DNA from: Streptomyces sp. NRRL WC-3742
Lineage (GTDB): Bacteria > Actinomycetota > Actinomycetes > Streptomycetales > Streptomycetaceae
NCBI RefSeq assembly: GCF_000720635.1
Contig: NZ_JOCF01000020.1
Location: 28,652-92,651 of the forward strand
Direction: 5' to 3'
Length of the DNA stretch: 64,000 nucleotides
Numbering within the stretch: the stretch's first letter is position 1; every line of letters starts with the position of its first letter. A program made the position numbers and the translations under genes. The notes under the pieces were generated by a model. The model was given only the letters and a program-made list of their open reading frames with translations. It did no database searches and was not told the DNA's origin. Shown piece by piece: positions 48,361-57,535 of this stretch.

Positions 48361-49926
48361 TTGGGAACGACAAGGCGGCTATGGGGGGCGTCGGCGGGGC
48401 TGGTGCTGGCCCTGCTGGCGGCGACCGGGTGCTCCAGCGGGTCGGGGGCCCCGTCGGAGCCGACGGCTCCGTCCTCGCGGTCGACGGCCGTGCCCGCCCC
48501 CGGGCCCGCCACGCCCTCCCCGGCGACGGCCGTCGCCCGGGTGTGCGCCGGGCCGCAGGCCGGGCCGGCCACTCCTCCGGACGGCGCGGTCCCCGTCGAC
48601 CCGGCGGTGACCGGGGACCTCACGGCGAAGACCAAGGCCAGCCCCCCGCACACCACCTTCTGGCTCAAGCCCGGCACCCACACCCTCGAAGCCGACCGGT
48701 ACGCCCAGGTCGTCCCCAAGGAGGGCGACACCTACCTCGGCGCGCCGGGCGCCGTCCTCGACGGCCACCGGACCAACCAGTACGCCTTCGGCGGCTCCGC
48801 CCCCGACGTCACCCTCCGGTACCTCACCGTCCAGGGCTTCGTCGCGCCCCAGAACGAGGGCGTGGTCAACCACGACTCCGCCGACGGCTGGGTGATCGAG
48901 CACTCCGTCGTCCAGAACAACTCCGGCGCCGGGCTGATGGCCGGCGCCCGGCAGAAGGTACGCGCCAACTGCCTGCGCGACAACGGCCAGTTGGGCCTGA
49001 ACGCCTACAAGTCCGGCGGGCCGCTGAGCGACCTGCTCGTCGAGGGCAACGAGATCACCGGCAACGACACCGACCAGTGGGAGAAGCGCCAGCCCGGCTG
49101 CGGCTGCACCGGCGGCGCCAAGTTCTGGGCCGTCAACCGCGCCGACGTACTCGGCAACTGGGTGCACGACAACCGCGGGCCCGGGCTGTGGGCGGACACC
49201 AACGACAACGACTTCCGCATCGAGGGCAACGTGCTGGAGTCCAACGACGGCGCCGCCCTGATCTACGAGACCAGCTACAACGCCGTCATCCGCAACAACA
49301 CCATCCGGCGCAACAACTGGGTCGACGGCCGCCGGGCCGCCGACCGCGGCGACTCCTTCCCGTACGCGACCGTCTACCTGTCCGAGTCCGGCGGCGAGCC
49401 GCGGGTTCCCGCCCGGACGGACCGGATCGAGATCGACCACAACGTCCTGGAGGACAACTGGTCGGGCATCACCCTGTGGGAGAACGCCGACCGGTTCTGC
49501 AACAGCCCGGCCAACACCTCCTCCGGGGACTGCACCCTGCTGGTGAAGGAGGCGGCGCGCTGCGCCCAGCCGTCCATCGCCGCCGGGGCGCTGTACGCGG
49601 ACTGCCGGTGGAAGACCCAGCGGGTGGACATCCACGACAACCGCTTCTCGCTGGACCCGTCCGTCGTCGGCTGCACCACGGGCTGCGGCCGGATGGGCGT
49701 GCTGGCCAACTACGGCACCTACCCGGACTGGTCGCCGTACAAGGGCGAGCTGGTGGCCGAGGCGATCACCCGCTCGCAGGACAACCGCTGGCAGCGGAAC
49801 ACCTACGTCGGGCCCTGGACCTTCGTCGCCCACGACCCGAGCCGCACCCTCGACTTCGGGCAGTGGCAGGGCGCGCCCTACCAGCAGGACGCGGGCAGCA
49901 CCCTCCAGCCGACGGCGGGTGGGTGA
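48361..49926 (+). CDS. Right-handed beta-helix lipoprotein
   Basis: 521 residues. A lipoprotein signal peptide ends at LAATGC (Cys24). A Ser/Pro/Thr linker precedes a parallel beta-helix (~120-330) with repeated N/D-rich turns (VIEHSVVQNNSG, VEGNEITGNDTD, IEGNVLESNDG, IRNNTIRRNNW). Cysteine-rich loops follow near the C-terminus (GCGCTGG, GCTTGCG). Beta-helix proteins include polysaccharide lyases and alginate C5-epimerases; the acidic catalytic site cannot be assigned by eye. TTG start after GGGAGGG. Likely membrane-anchored outside the cell where it could act on the exported polymer. Confidence 0.85.
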   Translation: MGTTRRLWGASAGLVLALLAATGCSSGSGAPSEPTAPSSRSTAVPAPGPATPSPATAVARVCAGPQAGPATPPDGAVPVDPAVTGDLTAKTKASPPHTTFWLKPGTHTLEADRYAQVVPKEGDTYLGAPGAVLDGHRTNQYAFGGSAPDVTLRYLTVQGFVAPQNEGVVNHDSADGWVIEHSVVQNNSGAGLMAGARQKVRANCLRDNGQLGLNAYKSGGPLSDLLVEGNEITGNDTDQWEKRQPGCGCTGGAKFWAVNRADVLGNWVHDNRGPGLWADTNDNDFRIEGNVLESNDGAALIYETSYNAVIRNNTIRRNNWVDGRRAADRGDSFPYATVYLSESGGEPRVPARTDRIEIDHNVLEDNWSGITLWENADRFCNSPANTSSGDCTLLVKEAARCAQPSIAAGALYADCRWKTQRVDIHDNRFSLDPSVVGCTTGCGRMGVLANYGTYPDWSPYKGELVAEAITRSQDNRWQRNTYVGPWTFVAHDPSRTLDFGQWQGAPYQQDAGSTLQPTAGG

Positions 49927-49927
49927 G

Positions 49928-51220
49928 ATGGCACAGAACACCGGGACAACACAGAAGACCGCACAGAACCCCGCGCCGGTCACCGGCCCGCCGAGGACCG
50001 TCGAGCTGATCTGGGGCCTGCTGATCCTCAACACCCTCGGCTCCGCCGGCGCGAAGACGATCATCCCTCTGCCCCGCTCCCTCATCCAGATGGCCACCAT
50101 GGGCGCGCTGGTCTCGGCGTTCGTGCTGGCGCTGCTGCTGAACCTGCGGATCAGGCTGCGGGCCAGTGCCTTCCTGTTCCTGCTGACCCTGATGCTGGTG
50201 CTGAGCGTGGTCGCCAGCGTGCACATGGGCACCGGCTTCGGCTCGCTGTTCCGCTGCTTCCGGCTGTCGCTGTTCGTGGGCACCCTGTGGCTGCTCTCCC
50301 GCTGGTGGGACGGCGGACCGACGTTCGTGCGCTTCCACATCCGGATGTACTTCGTGGTGCTCGCCTCGGTGGCGGCCGGCCTGGTCGCCTCCCCCGGCGC
50401 GGCCATGCCCGAGCTGTACGGCGGGCGGCTGGTGGGCGCGTTGTGGCCGCTGACCCCGCCTCAGATCGGGCAGTACGCGGCGGTGATCATCGGGCTGACC
50501 GTGCTGCTCCTGCTGGACGGGCGCACGACGGGGCGCAGCGCGGCGACGATCATCGTGCCCTCCCTCGTGCTGCTCGCGCTGACCCACACCCGCACGGCCA
50601 CCCTCGGCATGATCGTCGGGCTGCTGCTGGCGATCGGCTCGCTGCTGCTGACCAGCGCCGCCGCCCGGCGGTTCTTCAGCTGGGCGGTGGTGATCGCGGT
50701 GGTGGCCGCGGTGGGGCTGAGCTCGCTGCTGCAGGCGTGGTTCCTGCGCGGCCAGAGCCAGGAGAACTTCTCCAACCTGACGGGCCGGGCGAAGGTGTGG
50801 GACGCGCTGCTGGCGGCGCCGCGCACACCACTGGAGGAGTGGCTGGGCTTCGGCCTGGGCGACAAGTCCTTCGGGGGCCTGCCGATCGACAACAGCTGGC
50901 TGGCGGTGTTCAACGAGCAGGGCCTGGCGGGGGTCGGCATCGTCGCGGCGGTGTTCCTGGCGCTGGGCGGGGTCGCCCTGCTGCGGCCGCCGTCGCTGGC
51001 GCGGGCCTGCGCGATCTACCTGATCAGCTACTGCGCGATCGCCTCGTACACCGAGGCGGGCCTCGGCGACGCCTCGCCGTACCTGCTGCACCTGACGGTG
51101 GCCGCCTCGCTGCTGGTGCCCGCGCCGACCCCTCTGGCCGACCCGGCCGCTCCCCTGCCAGTACCGAGGATCCCCCGCCAACGCGGACCGCGACGAGCCC
51201 AGAGATCGGAGGCGAGCTGA
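49928..51220 (+). CDS. Wzy-like O-antigen/EPS polymerase
   Basis: 430 residues with about 10-11 membrane helices and a central extracytoplasmic loop. The pattern of the O-antigen ligase/polymerase family is visible: THTRTATLGMIVGLLL followed by GRAKVWDALLAAP and GFGLGDKSFGGLPIDNSWLAVFNEQGLAGV. It should join repeat units on the outer face of the membrane. I start at ATG 49928, one base after the preceding stop; a GTG at 49919 would overlap it. Confidence 0.85.
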   Translation: MAQNTGTTQKTAQNPAPVTGPPRTVELIWGLLILNTLGSAGAKTIIPLPRSLIQMATMGALVSAFVLALLLNLRIRLRASAFLFLLTLMLVLSVVASVHMGTGFGSLFRCFRLSLFVGTLWLLSRWWDGGPTFVRFHIRMYFVVLASVAAGLVASPGAAMPELYGGRLVGALWPLTPPQIGQYAAVIIGLTVLLLLDGRTTGRSAATIIVPSLVLLALTHTRTATLGMIVGLLLAIGSLLLTSAAARRFFSWAVVIAVVAAVGLSSLLQAWFLRGQSQENFSNLTGRAKVWDALLAAPRTPLEEWLGFGLGDKSFGGLPIDNSWLAVFNEQGLAGVGIVAAVFLALGGVALLRPPSLARACAIYLISYCAIASYTEAGLGDASPYLLHLTVAASLLVPAPTPLADPAAPLPVPRIPRQRGPRRAQRSEAS

Positions 51221-51221
51221 G

Positions 51222-52499
51222 ATGCACGTCCTCGTGGTGCACAACCGCTACTCCTCGGCGCAGCCGAGCGGAGAGAACAAGGTGGTCGACCAGGAGGTGG
51301 CCCTGCTGCGCGAGGGCGGCCACCGGGTGGAGCTGTTCGAGCGGCGCAGCGACACCATCGCCGGGCGCTCGCTGCCGGGCAAGGTGGCGGTGCCGCTGCT
51401 CGTGCCGTGGAACCCGGCGGTGCGGACGGAGCTGGCGGCGAGGCTGCGGGCCGAGCGCCCGGACGTGGTGCACGTGCACAACGTGTTCCCGCTGCTGTCG
51501 CCGTCGGTGCTGGCGGCCTGCGCGGACGCGGGGGTGCCGGTGGTGGCCACGCTGCACAACTACACCCAGGTCTGCCCGCCGGGCACGCTGCAGCGCGACG
51601 GGCGGCCGTGCACCGAGTGCGTGGGCGGCTCGCCGCTGCCGGCGGTGAAGCACGGCTGCTACCGGAACTCGAGTCTGGCGACGGTGCCGCTGGCGGTGAG
51701 CCTGGCGGTGAACCGGCGGCGCTGGTGGTCCGGGGTGGAGCGGTTCTTCTGCATCTCGGCGGCTCAGCGCGACGTCCTGGCGCGGGCCGGGATGCCGGCC
51801 GAACGGCTCGCGGTGAAGCACAACTTCGTGCCGGACCCGGGGATCCTCCGCGAGGGCGGGGGCGAGCACGTGCTCTACCTCGGCCGGCTGGCGGAGGCCA
51901 AGGGCGTGCGGCTGCTGATGGCGGCCTGGGACGAGCTCACCGCCGCCGGCGGGGTGGGCGTTCCGCTGGTGATCGCCGGGACGGGGCCCCTGGAGCAGGA
52001 GGTCACCGCCTGGGCCGCGGGCCGCGGCGACGTGCGCGCCGTGGGCCTGTACGACACCGAGCAGTGCCGGGCGGCGATCGCGCGCTCGGTGGCCGTGGTG
52101 GCGCCGTCGACCTGGCTGGAGGCGTTCGGTCTGGTGGTCGTGGAGGCGATGGCGGCCGGGGTCCCGGTCGTGGCCGCCGGTCACGGCGCCTTCGTCGAAC
52201 TCGTCGAGGACGGCGTGACCGGGCTGCTGCACCGGCCGAACGACGCCTCCTCGCTCGCGGGGGGCCTGCGCCGGATCGCGGCGGAGGCCGGCCGCAACAA
52301 GGAGATGGGCTTGGCGGCCCGGAGCCGTTACGAGCAGGGGTTCAGCCCCGCCGTCGGCCTGGAGCGCCTCGTGGAGGGGTACCGGTCCGCGATCGCGGGC
52401 CGGTCCGGCGGCGCGGACGGCGCGCCGCCGGTGACGGATGGAAACGCTGGCCCGCGGCGGGGCGACCGCCCGGGCAGGAATGGGGGCACCACACCATGA
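51222..52499 (+). CDS. Glycosyltransferase family 4
   Basis: 425 residues, GT-B fold. The N-terminal domain has HNRYSS.QPSGENKVVD and PDVVHVHNVFPLLSPSV, then LHNYTQVCPPGTLQRDGRPCTECVGG, a Cys-containing insertion seen in a subset of GT4 enzymes. The C-terminal domain has LYLGRLAEAKGVRLLM, VIAGTGPLE and PSTWLEAFGLVVVEAMAAGVPVVA with the E-x7-E type motif. The Arg/Gly-rich last ~30 residues overlap the start of the methyltransferase gene. Confidence 0.9.
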   Translation: MHVLVVHNRYSSAQPSGENKVVDQEVALLREGGHRVELFERRSDTIAGRSLPGKVAVPLLVPWNPAVRTELAARLRAERPDVVHVHNVFPLLSPSVLAACADAGVPVVATLHNYTQVCPPGTLQRDGRPCTECVGGSPLPAVKHGCYRNSSLATVPLAVSLAVNRRRWWSGVERFFCISAAQRDVLARAGMPAERLAVKHNFVPDPGILREGGGEHVLYLGRLAEAKGVRLLMAAWDELTAAGGVGVPLVIAGTGPLEQEVTAWAAGRGDVRAVGLYDTEQCRAAIARSVAVVAPSTWLEAFGLVVVEAMAAGVPVVAAGHGAFVELVEDGVTGLLHRPNDASSLAGGLRRIAAEAGRNKEMGLAARSRYEQGFSPAVGLERLVEGYRSAIAGRSGGADGAPPVTDGNAGPRRGDRPGRNGGTTP

Positions 52500-53731
52500 C
52501 ACGTTGCCGACTGTGCGGATCGACGGCGTTGGGGAGCGTCGTCGACCTGGGGGCGACCCCGCCGTGCGAGAGCTTCCTCTCCGCCGAGCAGCTGGACCTG
52601 CCGGAGACGACGTACCCGCTGCACCTGCGGGTGTGCACGGACTGCTGGCTGGCGCAGATCCCGCCGCTGATCACGCCGGAGGAGACGTTCAAGGAGTACG
52701 CGTACTTCTCCTCCTTCTCGACGTCCTGGGTGGAGCACGCCCGCACCTTCGTCGACGGGGCCGTGGAGCGCCTGGGCCTGGGCCAGGACTCCTTCGTGGT
52801 CGAGGTGGCGAGCAACGACGGGTACCTGCTCCAGCACGTGGTCGGGCGCGGCATCCGCTGCCTGGGCATCGAGCCGTCCGTCAACGTCGGCGCCGCGGCC
52901 CGCGAGGCGGGCGTGCCCACCCTCACCGAGTTCCTGTCCCCGGAGACGGGCGCGGCGGTGCGCGCCGAGCACGGCCCGGCGAGCCTGGTCGTCGCCAACA
53001 ACGTGTACGCGCACATCCCCGACGTGGTGGGCTTCACCCAGGGGCTGCGCGCCCTGGTGGCCGACGACGGCTGGGTCTCCATCGAGGTGCAGCACCTGCT
53101 GACCCTGATCGAGGAGAACCAGTACGACACGATCTACCACGAGCACTTCCAGTACTACACGGTGGCCTCCGCCATCCAGGCCCTGGCCAGCGGCGGACTC
53201 GCCCTGGTGGACGTGGAGTTGGTGCCCACGCACGGCGGCTCCATCCGCCTGTGGGCGCGGCCCTCCGAGGTGGCCGGCGAGCCGACGCAGCGGGTCGGCG
53301 ACGTGCTGGACCGGGAGAAGGCCGCGGGCCTGCGCGAGCTGTCCGGGTACACCGAGTTCTCCGCCCGGGTCGCCAAGGTCCGCCGGGACCTGCTGCGGTT
53401 CCTGGTCGAGGCGGCCGAGCGCGGCGAGACGGTCGTCGGCTACGGCGCCCCCGGCAAGGGCAACACCCTGCTCAACCACTGCGGCATCCGGGCCGACCTG
53501 CTGCCGTACACCGTGGACCGCAACCCGTACAAGCACGGCCGCTTCACCCCGGGTACCCGCATCCCGATCCTGGCGCCCGAGCAGATCAGCAAGGACAAGC
53601 CGGACTACGTCCTGGTCCTCCCGTGGAACCTGCGGGCCGAGCTGATCGAGCAGTTGTCGTTCGTGAACGAGTGGGGCGGCCGCCTGGTCTTCCCCATCCC
53701 GGAGCTGAGCATTGTCGAGGTGGGATCGTGA
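52496..53731 (+). CDS. Sugar C-methyltransferase (NovU/TylC3-like)
   Basis: 411 residues. An N-terminal zinc-binding motif (CRLCGS...CTDCWLAQ) precedes a class I SAM domain (VVEVASNDGYLL, GIEPS) and a C-terminal Rossmann-like domain with VVGYGAPGKGNTLLNHCGI. This three-part layout marks deoxysugar C-methyltransferases that act on NDP-4-keto sugars. Placed directly before a glucose-1-phosphate cytidylyltransferase gene (4-bp overlap), suggesting a CDP-linked substrate. Confidence 0.9.
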   Translation: MTRCRLCGSTALGSVVDLGATPPCESFLSAEQLDLPETTYPLHLRVCTDCWLAQIPPLITPEETFKEYAYFSSFSTSWVEHARTFVDGAVERLGLGQDSFVVEVASNDGYLLQHVVGRGIRCLGIEPSVNVGAAAREAGVPTLTEFLSPETGAAVRAEHGPASLVVANNVYAHIPDVVGFTQGLRALVADDGWVSIEVQHLLTLIEENQYDTIYHEHFQYYTVASAIQALASGGLALVDVELVPTHGGSIRLWARPSEVAGEPTQRVGDVLDREKAAGLRELSGYTEFSARVAKVRRDLLRFLVEAAERGETVVGYGAPGKGNTLLNHCGIRADLLPYTVDRNPYKHGRFTPGTRIPILAPEQISKDKPDYVLVLPWNLRAELIEQLSFVNEWGGRLVFPIPELSIVEVGS

Positions 53732-54531
53732 AGGTCGTCCTGTTCTGCGGCGGTTACGGGCTGCGCATGCGCAGCGGAGCCTCCGACGACGTGCCCAAGC
53801 CGATGGCGATGGTCGGCCCCCGGCCGCTGATCTGGCACGTGATGCGCTACTACGCGTACTTCGGGCACACCGAGTTCATCCTGTGCCTGGGCTACGGCGC
53901 CCGGCACATCAAGGACTTCTTCCTCAACTACGAGGAGACGGCGTCCAACGACTTCGTGCTGCGGGGCGGCAAGCCCGAGCTCCTGTCCACCGACATCTCC
54001 TCCTGGACGATCACCTTCGCCCAGACCGGCATCGAGTCGCCGATCGGCGAGCGGCTGCGCCGGGTGCGCCACCACCTGGACGGGGACGAGATGTTCCTCG
54101 CCAACTACGCCGACGTGCTCACCGACGCGCCGTTGCCGGAGATGATCGAGAAGTTCTCCCGGCGCGACGCCGGGGCCTCGATGATGGTGGTGCCGCCGCA
54201 GTCCTCCTTCCACTGCGTGGAGCTGGGCGAGGACAACCTGGTGGGCGGGATCACCGCCGTCAGCGACATGCCGCTGTGGGAGAACGGCGGCTACTTCGTG
54301 CTGCGCCAGGAGGTCTTCGACCACATCCCGGAGAACGGGGACCTGGTCGCCGACGGCTGCGCGGGCCTGGCCAAGCAGGGCCGGCTGGTCGCCCACCAGC
54401 ACCGCGGCTTCTGGAAGCCGACCGACACCGTCAAGGAGCGCGCCGCCCTGGACAACGCCTACGCCCGGGGCGAGCGCCCCTGGGCCGTGTGGGAGAAGGA
54501 CGGCGCCGGCTCCGGCCTGAGGACGGCGTGA
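53728..54531 (+). CDS. rfbF: Glucose-1-phosphate cytidylyltransferase
   Basis: 267 residues of the nucleotidyltransferase fold: FCGGYGLRMR (nucleotide loop), VPKPMAMVG, MRYYAYFGHTEFILCLGYGA and HHLDGDEMFLANYADVLTD (metal Asp). Matches the RfbF-type enzymes making CDP-glucose from CTP and glucose-1-phosphate. The usual next enzyme, CDP-glucose 4,6-dehydratase (RfbG), is not evident; the SDR two genes on is a possible stand-in. GTG start overlaps the preceding stop. Confidence 0.9.
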   Translation: MKVVLFCGGYGLRMRSGASDDVPKPMAMVGPRPLIWHVMRYYAYFGHTEFILCLGYGARHIKDFFLNYEETASNDFVLRGGKPELLSTDISSWTITFAQTGIESPIGERLRRVRHHLDGDEMFLANYADVLTDAPLPEMIEKFSRRDAGASMMVVPPQSSFHCVELGEDNLVGGITAVSDMPLWENGGYFVLRQEVFDHIPENGDLVADGCAGLAKQGRLVAHQHRGFWKPTDTVKERAALDNAYARGERPWAVWEKDGAGSGLRTA

Positions 54532-55235
54532 TCCGCCTCGGAGCCCCCGGGCTGGGCAGCGTCGTGGCGGTGGGCGCCCACTGCGACGACATCGCCATCG
54601 GCGCCGGCGGCACCCTGCTGACGATGTGCCTGGCGCGTCCCGGGCTGCGGGTCGACGCGCTGGTGCTCTCCGGCGGGGGCGGCGAACGGGAGCAGGAGGA
54701 GCGGGCCGCGCTCGCCGCCTTCTGCCCCGGCGCCGACCTGCGCCTGACCGTCCTCAAGCTGCCCGACGGGCGGATGCCGGCGCACTGGGACGAGGCCAAG
54801 GCTGCGGTGGAGGAACTGCGCGAGCGGACCGACCCCGACCTCGTCCTCGCCCCGCGCACCGAGGACGCCCACCAGGACCACCGCGGCCTGGCGAAGCTGA
54901 TGACCACCGCCTTCCGCGACCACCTGGTCCTCGGCTACGAGATCGTCAAGTGGGACGCCGACCTCGGCCGCCCCACCGCGTACCAGCCGCTGACCACCGA
55001 GATCGCCGAACGGAAGGTGCGGCTGCTCCAGGAGCACTACGCCTCCCAGCGCCACCGCCCCTGGTACGACCGGGAGGCGTTCCTCGGGCTGGCGCGCATC
55101 CGCGGCATCGAGTGCCACGCGCGCTACGCCGAGGCGTTCGCCGCCACCAAAGTGACGCTCAACCTCGCGACGCCTACCCCCGCCACGCCCGACCCCGCCA
55201 CGCCCGACCCCGCGACTCCCGCCCTGGAGGGCTGA
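54528..55235 (+). CDS. PIG-L family deacetylase
   Basis: 235 residues. The zinc motif AHCDD (H18, D20, D21) and downstream PRTEDAHQDHR fit LmbE/PIG-L N-deacetylases. It probably removes an acyl group from an amino-sugar or a glycan intermediate. The C-terminal ~25 residues are Pro/Thr/Ala repeats encoded by a 15-nt tandem repeat. GTG start overlaps the preceding stop. Confidence 0.87.
   Translation: MIRLGAPGLGSVVAVGAHCDDIAIGAGGTLLTMCLARPGLRVDALVLSGGGGEREQEERAALAAFCPGADLRLTVLKLPDGRMPAHWDEAKAAVEELRERTDPDLVLAPRTEDAHQDHRGLAKLMTTAFRDHLVLGYEIVKWDADLGRPTAYQPLTTEIAERKVRLLQEHYASQRHRPWYDREAFLGLARIRGIECHARYAEAFAATKVTLNLATPTPATPDPATPDPATPALEG
55182..55211 (+). repeat. 15-nt tandem repeat at the 3' end of the PIG-L gene
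   Basis: GCCACGCCCGACCCC twice, then a degenerate third copy, encoding an A/T-P-D-P tail. In frame. Confidence 0.75.
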
Positions 55236-55238
55236 CCC

Positions 55239-56264
55239 TTGCGCGTACTGCTGACCGGACACCAGGGCTACCTGGGCACCGTGATGGCCCCCGTCCTCGC
55301 CGAGGCCGGACACGAGGTCGTCGGGCTGGACTCCGGCCTGTTCGCGGACCACGTCCTCGGCCCCACGCCCGCCGACCCGCCCGGGCGCCGGGTCGACCTG
55401 CGCGACGTCACCGCCGAGGACGTCGCCGGGGTGGACGCCGTCATCCACCTGGCCGCCCTGTCCAACGACCCGCTGGGCTCGCTGGCCCCCGACCTCACCT
55501 ACGACATCAACCACCACGCCTCGGTGAAGCTGGCCTGCCTCGCCCGCGAGGCCGGGGTGGAGCGCTTCCTGTACGCCTCCACCTGCTCGGTCTACGGCGC
55601 CGCGGGCGGCGACGAGCTGGTCGGCGAGGACGCGCCGCTGCGGCCGGTGACGCCGTACGCGGAGTCCAAGGTGCGTGTCGAGGACGACCTGCACGAGCTG
55701 GCCGACTCCGACTTCACCCCGGTGTACATGCGCAACGCCACCGCCTTCGGCTACTCGCCCCGGCTGCGCGCCGACATCGTGCTGAACAACCTGGTCGGCC
55801 ACGCCCTGCTCTCCGGCGAGGTGCTGGTCCTCTCCGACGGCACCCCGTGGCGTCCGCTGGTGCACGCCGCCGACATCGCCCGGGCCTTCGCGGCCGCGCT
55901 GGTCGCGCCCAAGGAGGCCGTGCACGACCGGGCGTTCAACATCGGCAGCGAGGTCAACAACGTGACGGTGGCGGAGATCGCCGGGCAGGTCGCCGAGGCG
56001 GTGGAGGGCTCGACGGTGCGCATCACCGGCGAGGCCGGCGCCGACCCGCGCTCCTACCGGGTGGACTTCTCCCGCTTCCGGGCCGCGATCCCCGGCTTCG
56101 ACTGCGAGTGGACGGTCAAGCGAGGCGCCCTCGAACTCGCCGACGCCTACCGGAAGTTCGGCCTGACCAGGGAGAGCTTCGAGCGGAGCTTCACCCGGCT
56201 GGCCGTGCTGCGCGCCGCCACCGAGGCCGGCACCGTCGACGACACCCTCCGGTGGCGCCGGTGA
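55239..56264 (+). CDS. NAD-dependent epimerase/dehydratase (SDR)
   Basis: 341 residues. Extended SDR: GHQGYLG near the N-terminus for NAD, HLAALSNDP, ASTCSVYG, catalytic Y140 and K144 in YAESK, and RPLVHAADIARAF. It may supply a 4-keto intermediate or epimerise one in the CDP-sugar branch. Substrate not assignable. TTG start at 55239. Confidence 0.88.
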   Translation: MRVLLTGHQGYLGTVMAPVLAEAGHEVVGLDSGLFADHVLGPTPADPPGRRVDLRDVTAEDVAGVDAVIHLAALSNDPLGSLAPDLTYDINHHASVKLACLAREAGVERFLYASTCSVYGAAGGDELVGEDAPLRPVTPYAESKVRVEDDLHELADSDFTPVYMRNATAFGYSPRLRADIVLNNLVGHALLSGEVLVLSDGTPWRPLVHAADIARAFAAALVAPKEAVHDRAFNIGSEVNNVTVAEIAGQVAEAVEGSTVRITGEAGADPRSYRVDFSRFRAAIPGFDCEWTVKRGALELADAYRKFGLTRESFERSFTRLAVLRAATEAGTVDDTLRWRR

Positions 56265-57535
56265 CGACCCTAGGGGAGTCCATGCACGCCCTGGTGGAGC
56301 GGCTGTACCCGCTCTGCCGGAGCATCACCGGGGACGGCGTGCGCGCCACCCTGGACATCGTCGGCGAGTACCTCCCGCTCCAGGTGCACGAAGTCCCCAC
56401 CGGCACCCCGGTGCTGGACTGGACGGTGCCGCAGGAGTGGAACATCCGCGACGCGTACGTCGCCGACGCCTCCGGCCGCCGGGTGGTCGACCTCGCCGCC
56501 TCCGCCCTGCACGTGCTCGGCTACAGCGTGCCGGTGGCGGCGACCATGCCCCTCGCCGAGCTGCGCCCGCACCTGTTCACCCTGCCGGACCAGCCCGCGC
56601 TGATCCCGTACCGCACCAGCTACTACAAGCCGGAGTGGGGCTTCTGCCTGGCCCAGGAGACCCTGGACGCCCTGCCCGAGGGCGACTACGAGGTGCGGAT
56701 CGACTCCACCCTCGCCGACGGCCACCTCACCTACGCCGAGCACGTGGTGCCCGGCCGGGTCGCCGAGGAGGTGATCGTCTCCTGCCACGTCTGCCATCCC
56801 GCGCTCGCCAACGACAACATGGCGGGCGTCGCGGTGGCGGTGTTCCTGGCACGGGAGTTGGCGCAGCGCGACCCCTGGTACACCTACCGGTTCGTCTTCG
56901 CCCCCGGCACCATCGGGGCGATCACCTGGCTGGCCCGCAACCGGGAGCGGGTGGACCGGGTGAAGCACGGGCTGGTGCTGGCCTGCGCCGGGGACTCCGG
57001 GCAGCTGACGTACAAGCAGAGCCGGCGCGGGGACGCGGAGATCGACCGGGTCCTGGCCCACGTCCTGTCCACCTCCGAACGGCCGCACGAGATCAGGGAG
57101 TTCACCCCGTACGGCTACGACGAGCGGCAGTACTGCTCCCCCGGGTTCGACCTGGGCGTCGGCTCGCTCTGCCGGACCCCGTACGCCGAGTACCCCGAGT
57201 ACCACACCTCGGGGGACGACCTGGCCTTCGTGAAGCCCGAGGCGATGGAGGACACCCTCGCGGTCTGCCGCGAGGCGTTCGCCGTCCTCGACCGCAACCG
57301 CAGCTACGTCAACCTCAGCCCGTACGGCGAGCCGCAGTTGGGCCGGCGCGGGCTGTACGACTCGCTGGGCGGGCGCAGCGACGCCAAGGAGGCGCAGATG
57401 GCCGTGCTCTGGGTGCTGAGCATGTCCGACGGCACGAAGAGCCTGCTGGACGTCAGCGAGCGCTCCGGGCTGCCCTTCGACACCGTGGCCGCCGCGGCCG
57501 ACGCCCTCCTGGGCGCCGGGCTGATCAAGGCGTGA
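56261..57535 (+). CDS. DUF4910 family M28-like metallopeptidase/amidase
   Basis: 424 residues. Start LYPLCRSITGDGVR is typical of DUF4910. Zinc-ligand region SCHVCHPALANDNMAGV, then APGTIGAITWL, YDERQYCSPGFDLGVGSL, YPEYHTSGDDL; the C-terminal part looks like a winged helix. M28-like aminopeptidase-type fold; in EPS and surface-sugar clusters its substrate is unknown and may be an amide-bearing glycan or sugar. GTG at 56261 overlaps the SDR stop; ATG 56282 has a nearby AGGGGAG and is an alternative. Confidence 0.85.
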   Translation: MTTLGESMHALVERLYPLCRSITGDGVRATLDIVGEYLPLQVHEVPTGTPVLDWTVPQEWNIRDAYVADASGRRVVDLAASALHVLGYSVPVAATMPLAELRPHLFTLPDQPALIPYRTSYYKPEWGFCLAQETLDALPEGDYEVRIDSTLADGHLTYAEHVVPGRVAEEVIVSCHVCHPALANDNMAGVAVAVFLARELAQRDPWYTYRFVFAPGTIGAITWLARNRERVDRVKHGLVLACAGDSGQLTYKQSRRGDAEIDRVLAHVLSTSERPHEIREFTPYGYDERQYCSPGFDLGVGSLCRTPYAEYPEYHTSGDDLAFVKPEAMEDTLAVCREAFAVLDRNRSYVNLSPYGEPQLGRRGLYDSLGGRSDAKEAQMAVLWVLSMSDGTKSLLDVSERSGLPFDTVAAAADALLGAGLIKA

